Below, piece by piece: positions 6,362 through 10,115 of a DNA stretch of 10,115 nucleotides. Made by a program: the position numbers and the translations under genes. This DNA comes from Candidatus Caldarchaeum sp. (GTDB taxonomy: Archaea; Thermoproteota; Nitrososphaeria_A; Caldarchaeales; Caldarchaeaceae), in assembly GCA_025054515.1 (NCBI GenBank), contig JANWZT010000039.1, positions 1 through 10,115 of the forward strand. The letters run 5' to 3'. Below the pieces are notes generated by a model that saw nothing but the letters and a program-made list of their open reading frames with translations, was not told the origin of the DNA and searched no databases. The stretch's first letter is position 1; every line of letters starts with the position of its first letter.

Positions 6362-6378
6362 GTATAAATACGTTATAC
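6362..6378. promoter_or_regulatory. Operator-like palindrome 2 of the sufB promoter
   Basis: GTATAA-ATACG-TTATAC has perfect 6-bp arms and a 5-base spacer, the same arms as the copy at 6343-6359. The centres of the two copies are 19 bp apart (6351 and 6370). This copy contains the sufB TATA box, so binding would compete with TBP. Confidence 0.7.
6363..6368 (-). promoter_or_regulatory. TATA box of sufB
   Basis: TTTATA on the minus strand is centred about 26 bases upstream of the sufB ATG (6339). That spacing puts transcription start at or beside the ATG, giving a leaderless mRNA. The box lies wholly inside palindrome 2. Confidence 0.6.
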
Positions 6379-6392
6379 AACAACACACCAAG

Positions 6393-8660
6393 TTAATCGC
6401 TGAAAAGCCTTTCCGGCTTAACTGGAAGTTGTTTAACCCTTTTGCCGGTGGCGTCGTAGATGGCGTTGGCTATGGCGGCGGCCGTCGGAATGCAGCCGGT
6501 TTCACCGATACCTTTTGCCCCGAATGGCCCGGCGGGGTCGGGTGTTTCGATGAATACGGCTTTAATCTCCGGTGTTTCAGCGGAGGTTGGAAGAAGGTAA
6601 TCCATCAAAGATGCGTTCAAAACTCTGCCTTGTTCCAGTACCAGCTCTTCGTAGAGGGTGTAGCCGATTCCCATCACGACGCCGCCGTGAACCTGTCCTT
6701 CGGCGGCCGCTGGGTTGATGATACGACCCGAATCATGGACGGACACGACTTTGAGCACTTTCACCCATTTCGTCTCCGGGTCGACTTCCACTAACGCCGC
6801 TTGAGCGCCGAAAACATAAGCCGCCGAAAGGTTGCCCATCCATCTTTCATCCTGCATCTCCGTAGGCGGGTCATAATAAGCCGTCACGACGACGTTGCTT
6901 CCGCCCTGCCGGAAATGTATCCGCCGCACTAACCTATCAAATTCGATACGTTTTGAAGGTGCGTCCCGGTCGTAGACAACCCCTTTTTCGAAAACGAGTT
7001 TGTCGACCGTTGTGTCCAGCTCTTGGGCGGCTGCTTTGGCCAATATTTCTTTGGCTTTCCGGGCCGCGAGCAGGGCTGAGTTGCCTGCGACGAAGGTAGC
7101 CCGGCTGGCGTGTGTTCCCACGTCCCATGGCCTTATCGATGCGTCATCGTTGACTATCCGGATGTTTGTGATATCTATGCCGAGTTCTTCGGCAACGATT
7201 TGGGCGATGGCTGTGTCGGAGCCTGTTCCGAGGTCGGTCGAGCCCGTGATGACGGTGACTAAACCGAAGTCGTCTATCGAAAGTATTGTACCGCATCCGT
7301 CGGAACGATAAACACGCGCGCCTCCTCCCACGTGGAAGAAGGCCCCAAACCCGATGCCCCTATTGGGCCCTGCCATTCCTCTGCCACGCCAGCCAATCAG
7401 CTCTGCCGCCTTCCGCAAACATTCCCGGAGCTCGCACGTGGTTATCTTCATTCCCTGTGGAGTGGTCGAATTGGGTTTGTTGGCGTTAAGTATGCGGAGT
7501 TCGACCGGGTCCATGCCCAGTTCTTCGGCGAGAGCGTCCATCTGCTGTTCTATGGCGAAGGTTATCTGGGGGTTTCCGGCTCCACGCTGCGTCCCCGTGT
7601 AGGGGTTGTTAGTGTAGACAACTTTTGCGTCAAAAAGAACATGCGGCACATCATACAGCCCCGAAACTGTTGCCATCATAACGCGTCCGTCGAAAGGCCC
7701 CCAAGAAACATAGGCTCCGGCATCGAGGACCACACGGGCTTCACGCGCCAGCAGCCGACCACCCCTGTCCGCCGCGGTCCTCATGTAAACAACCGCGGGC
7801 TGTCTCGGCGGGGCGTACTGCAGCTCCTCTTCACGGCTGAAAATCAGTTTTACGGGCCTCCGGGTCCTTATTGAAAGTGCAGCGGTGATCGGGTCGATGG
7901 GATAGACGTCCATGCCTCTTCCGAAGGCGCCGCCGATTTCGGGCTGGATGACGCGGATTTTGGCGGGGTTGAACCCCATGATTTTGGCGAGTTCGTGGCG
8001 GTAGAGGAAAGGGGCCTGCGTGTTGGTGTAGACGACAAGCTCTCCTGTTTCGTTGAAATGCGCGACAACTCCCATCGTTCCAAGCGGCGACGCATTCATG
8101 TAATGAACCTGATACCGGTCTGAAACAACGGCCGCGGCCTTCTCGAAAACCTGTTCGAAAGAATCCCTGTCCATCGACGTGAAATTCATTTTGAGGTCGA
8201 CGACGTTGCTTCCGTATTCCTCGTGGACTAGTGGAGCATCGGGCTTCATCGCCTCCTCAGGGTCGAAAACGCCTTCCAGTGGTTCATACTCTATCTCTAT
8301 GGCCTCAACCGCCTCTTCAGCGGCCTCGGGTGTTTCAGCGGCTACCGCCGCCACTTCGTCTCTTACCGACCGGATTTTTCCGGTTTTAAGGGGAGGCTGA
8401 TCCTGCAGGATCCCCATGTTATTCATCTTGGTGTCGTAGCCCGTGATGACCGCCCGGACTCCCGGAACTTTCCACGCTTTCTCGGTGTTGATGCGGACAA
8501 TTCTCGCGTGAGCGTAACGGCTACGTAGAATTTTTCCGTAGAGCATGTTGGGAAGTTCTAAATCGTCGACGTAACGTGCGGCTCCGCGGATTTTCGCATT
8601 ACCATCCACCTTGGGGAGAGATTTCCCGATGACACGGTATTTCTCGGCGTAAGCAAGCAC
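6393..8660 (-). CDS. Xanthine dehydrogenase/aldehyde oxidase family molybdopterin-binding large subunit
   Basis: It is a molybdenum hydroxylase catalytic subunit; the exact substrate is not readable. Counting from the GTG start (755 residues), residues about 8-120 form the a/b-hammerhead domain and the rest the Mo-cofactor domains. Motifs include Gly-Gly-Ala-Phe-Gly-Arg-Gly (243-249), Arg359-Gly-Ala-Gly-Asn-Pro-Gln, and Gly-Ala-Lys-Gly-Ile-Gly-Glu720, whose Glu is the catalytic base. The CoxL active-site loop with its cysteine is absent, so this is not CO dehydrogenase. Where xanthine dehydrogenase has the Mo-contacting Gln (Gly-Gln-Gly), this protein has Gly-Thr479-Gly. I chose GTG at 8660 because a TATA box lies 27-28 bases upstream (leaderless); a longer TTG start at 8678 adds six residues. 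The FAD and 2Fe-2S subunits are not adjacent. sufB begins 53 bases after the stop and has its own promoter. Confidence 0.93.
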   Translation of the reverse strand: MLAYAEKYRVIGKSLPKVDGNAKIRGAARYVDDLELPNMLYGKILRSRYAHARIVRINTEKAWKVPGVRAVITGYDTKMNNMGILQDQPPLKTGKIRSVRDEVAAVAAETPEAAEEAVEAIEIEYEPLEGVFDPEEAMKPDAPLVHEEYGSNVVDLKMNFTSMDRDSFEQVFEKAAAVVSDRYQVHYMNASPLGTMGVVAHFNETGELVVYTNTQAPFLYRHELAKIMGFNPAKIRVIQPEIGGAFGRGMDVYPIDPITAALSIRTRRPVKLIFSREEELQYAPPRQPAVVYMRTAADRGGRLLAREARVVLDAGAYVSWGPFDGRVMMATVSGLYDVPHVLFDAKVVYTNNPYTGTQRGAGNPQITFAIEQQMDALAEELGMDPVELRILNANKPNSTTPQGMKITTCELRECLRKAAELIGWRGRGMAGPNRGIGFGAFFHVGGGARVYRSDGCGTILSIDDFGLVTVITGSTDLGTGSDTAIAQIVAEELGIDITNIRIVNDDASIRPWDVGTHASRATFVAGNSALLAARKAKEILAKAAAQELDTTVDKLVFEKGVVYDRDAPSKRIEFDRLVRRIHFRQGGSNVVVTAYYDPPTEMQDERWMGNLSAAYVFGAQAALVEVDPETKWVKVLKVVSVHDSGRIINPAAAEGQVHGGVVMGIGYTLYEELVLEQGRVLNASLMDYLLPTSAETPEIKAVFIETPDPAGPFGAKGIGETGCIPTAAAIANAIYDATGKRVKQLPVKPERLFSD

Positions 8661-8684
8661 GGCAAGCTTAGCCAGCAAGCACGG
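8652..8684. repeat. 11-bp direct repeat flanking the molybdopterin-subunit start
   Basis: AGCAAGCACGG occurs at 8652-8662 and again at 8674-8684, exactly 22 bp apart, about two helical turns. One copy abuts the TATA box and the other spans the GTG start. It may be a regulator-binding pair or a small local duplication. Between the copies lies AAGCTTA flanked by GGC and GCC. Confidence 0.5.
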
Positions 8685-8691
8685 TTTAAAC
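8684..8691 (-). promoter_or_regulatory. TATA box of the molybdopterin-subunit gene
   Basis: The symmetric GTTTAAAC is centred 27-28 bases before the GTG at 8660 on the minus strand, the standard archaeal spacing for a leaderless transcript. This is the main argument for preferring GTG 8660 over TTG 8678. Confidence 0.6.
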
Positions 8692-8760
8692 TTGTCGCAG
8701 CTTTTTATTCATAGACGCGGAAGCGAACGCGGTTCATCAACGCTGAGCAAGTGCAATACA
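8692..8760. other. Central part of the divergent intergenic region, no gene seen
   Basis: This stretch lies between the two outward-facing TATA boxes. It contains a short T-rich run (8701-8706). I see no convincing palindrome, RNA gene or reading frame in it. Upstream activator sites could lie here, but none is recognisable. Confidence 0.4.
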
Positions 8761-8767
8761 TTTAAAA
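8761..8767 (+). promoter_or_regulatory. TATA box of the aminotransferase gene
   Basis: TTTAAAA, preceded by an A, would place the transcription start near 8790. A short leader would then carry the Shine-Dalgarno-like GAGGT (8791-8795), 9 bases ahead of the TTG start at 8805. Confidence 0.55.
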
Positions 8768-8804
8768 TTCGGACAATACGTCTTAGCACTGAGGTCGTTT
8801 CGAT

Positions 8805-9947
8805 TTGTTGATGATTCCAGGCCCAACTGAAATTCATGAAAGAGTTATCCGTGCTATGGCGCGGCAGATGATCGACCACAGGTCTGAAGAGTTCAGATTT
8901 TTAATGAAAAGCGTTGTTGAAAAGCTTCGTAAAGTGCTTGAAACTAATTCAGATGTTTATGTTTTGACTTCTTCGGGAACCGGCGGTGTCGAGGCGGCGG
9001 CCGCAAACTTGACGATGCCGGGCGACAAGGTTTTGATTCTTTCGGCGGGGCTTTTCGCGGAAAGGATGGCGGAAGCTTTCGCCGCCTACGGCGGGAACGT
9101 CGTCAAACATCCGCTGGAAAACGGGCAAGGCCCAAACCCCGAAGCCGTCAAAAAGCTTCTTGACCAGCATCCAGACGCCGCCATAGTCGGGTTCCCATAC
9201 AACGAAACATCCACGGGCATTATCTCCCGCGACGTGAAGGAAATCGGTAAAATCTGCCGAGAACGTGGGGTTTTGCTGGTTACGGACGCTGTTACGGCGG
9301 TCGGCGGAGTAAGGGTTGCGGTCGACGAATACAACATAGACATGTGCATCACCGGGACGCAGAAATGTCTCGCAACTCCGCCGGGACTCGCCATAGTAAC
9401 TGTTTCAAAGCATGCGTGGGAGAAGATAGAAAAAAAGAAGTTGAGGCCTCCCTATTTCGACTTGGTGAAATACAGGCATTTCATGGAAAGATGGGAGACG
9501 CCGTTCACGCCGGCTATAACGCTTTTCTGGGCTTTCGACGAAGCTCTGAGCATCATCCATGAAATCGGCTTCGACAAATGGCTGGCCCGTCATACGGCGG
9601 GAGCAGCCGCTCTCTACACAGGCCTCCGCTCCTACCAACTTGAGTTCTACGCGGGCCGCGGATACGAATCACCGATTGTTGCGGCGATGCACATACCGCC
9701 GGGCCTGACCGACGCCGCCATCCGGGAGACCATGAAAAAGAAATACGGCATCGAAATTTCCGGAGGCCTCGCCCACTACAAGGGAAAAATGTTCCGCATC
9801 GCCAATATCGGCCTCATCAGTCGTGAAAAAATCGTCAACACTATCTTCGCTCTCGGAAAAACCCTCCAATCCCTTGGGCTCGACGTCAACCCAGCTCAAG
9901 CCGTCGAAAACACGGAAAAAGAATTCGACCGCCTTTGGCCCGGATGA
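8805..9947 (+). CDS. Class V aminotransferase (alanine-glyoxylate / serine-pyruvate type)
   Basis: It is a PLP enzyme of fold type I that moves an amino group from Ala or Ser to glyoxylate or pyruvate; exact substrates are inferred only. The 380 residues match the family. The protein starts with Ile-Pro-Gly-Pro-Thr-Glu (4-9), has Thr-Ser-Ser-Gly-Thr-Gly (55-60) for phosphate contact, Asp161 in Val-Thr-Asp-Ala-Val-Thr for the PLP ring nitrogen, and Lys187 in Gly-Thr-Gln-Lys forming the Schiff base. Phe-Arg331-Ile-Ala-Asn-Ile-Gly replaces the usual Arg-Ile-Gly-His-Met-Gly and keeps the carboxylate-binding Arg. TTG at 8805 has a Shine-Dalgarno-like GAGGT 9 bases upstream; ATG at 8811 is an alternative that removes only two residues. 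It is divergent from the molybdopterin subunit and one base ahead of the MaoC-like gene, so the latter pair is probably an operon. Confidence 0.93.
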   Translation: MLMIPGPTEIHERVIRAMARQMIDHRSEEFRFLMKSVVEKLRKVLETNSDVYVLTSSGTGGVEAAAANLTMPGDKVLILSAGLFAERMAEAFAAYGGNVVKHPLENGQGPNPEAVKKLLDQHPDAAIVGFPYNETSTGIISRDVKEIGKICRERGVLLVTDAVTAVGGVRVAVDEYNIDMCITGTQKCLATPPGLAIVTVSKHAWEKIEKKKLRPPYFDLVKYRHFMERWETPFTPAITLFWAFDEALSIIHEIGFDKWLARHTAGAAALYTGLRSYQLEFYAGRGYESPIVAAMHIPPGLTDAAIRETMKKKYGIEISGGLAHYKGKMFRIANIGLISREKIVNTIFALGKTLQSLGLDVNPAQAVENTEKEFDRLWPG

Positions 9948-9948
9948 A

Positions 9949-10115
9949 ATGTTCTTCGAAGAATTCGAAATCGGGCAGGAGTTCCAGACAAGAGAAAGGA
10001 CGATAACGGGCTCAGACATCGATTTGTTCGCGGCTTTAACTTGGGCCGCGAATCCTCTGTTCCTCAGCGACGACCACGCAAAGACCAAGGGCTTTAACTC
10101 GAGAATAGCTCCAGG
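9949..10115 (+). CDS. MaoC-like hydratase/dehydratase, N-terminal part (cut by window end)
   Basis: The frame opens at ATG 9949, one base after the aminotransferase stop, and stays open for 55 codons to the window edge. It begins Met-Phe-Phe-Glu-Glu-Phe-Glu-Ile-Gly-Gln-Glu-Phe. It then shows Arg-Thr-Ile-Thr-Gly-Ser-Asp-Ile-Asp-Leu-Phe-Ala, Asn-Pro-Leu-Phe-Leu-Ser, and near the edge Arg-Ile-Ala-Pro-Gly. That is the usual opening of a MaoC hot-dog-fold enoyl-CoA hydratase/dehydratase. Family members commonly have His after Asn-Pro-Leu; here it is Phe. The catalytic Asp/His region would come later or is altered, so activity cannot be judged from the fragment. Translation is probably coupled to the aminotransferase. 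Confidence 0.85.
   Translation, partial: MFFEEFEIGQEFQTRERTITGSDIDLFAALTWAANPLFLSDDHAKTKGFNSRIAP

Noticed and set aside
7332..7874. 180-codon open frame on plus inside the molybdopterin subunit
   Set aside because: It is antisense to conserved motifs such as the Arg-Gly-Ala-Gly region and has no coherent family features.
6393..8660. Aerobic CO dehydrogenase large subunit (CoxL)
   Set aside because: The active-site loop with the CoxL cysteine is absent; the equivalent region reads Thr-Gln-Arg-Gly-Ala-Gly-Asn-Pro-Gln.

Overview
The window looks like chromosome from a thermophile-type archaeon. The evidence is a tRNA-Tyr with the archaeal C1-G72 pair and an intron whose ends fit a bulge-helix-bulge splice motif, TATA-like boxes about 25-28 bases ahead of several start codons (so probably leaderless mRNAs), TTG and GTG starts, and tightly packed genes. 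An Aigarchaeota/Thaumarchaeota-related lineage (Caldiarchaeum-like) is my guess from gene flavour; the sequence alone does not prove it. I see no insertion sequence, CRISPR array, phage gene or broken gene.

Layout. Positions 22-145 (minus) hold the intron-split tRNA-Tyr(GUA). Just upstream on the same strand is a two-gene unit: a SCO1/SenC copper-chaperone-like thioredoxin-fold protein (697-1305) and a small membrane protein with a MerT-like Cys-Cys-Gly-x-Pro signature (161-715). Divergent from these is a class II, B12-dependent ribonucleotide reductase with an ATP-cone and a C-terminal cysteine tail (1385-3943, plus). It is followed by an OsmC-family peroxide-resistance protein (3975-4415) and an exported DUF192 protein (4408-4950), which overlap by 8 bases.

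On the minus strand, sufB (4939-6339) runs head-on into the DUF192 gene and shares 12 bases with it. Its promoter carries two near-identical 17-bp palindromes covering the TATA box and the predicted transcription start. This is the clearest undescribed regulatory signal in the window. Upstream of sufB lies an isolated molybdopterin-binding large subunit of the xanthine dehydrogenase/aldehyde oxidase family (6393-8660, minus). A 144-base divergent promoter region separates it from a class V (alanine-glyoxylate/serine-pyruvate type) aminotransferase (8805-9947, plus), which is one base away from a truncated MaoC-like hydratase at the window edge.

How they work together. Several products concern metals and redox: SCO1 with its membrane partner, OsmC, SufB and the molybdoenzyme. 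There is no sign that they form one dedicated system; the window reads as ordinary archaeal core and accessory metabolism with compact regulation. The most useful leads are the sufB twin operator, the SCO1/MerT-like pair, the orphan molybdoenzyme with a Thr where the Mo-contacting Gln usually sits, and the unusual nrdJ start region.
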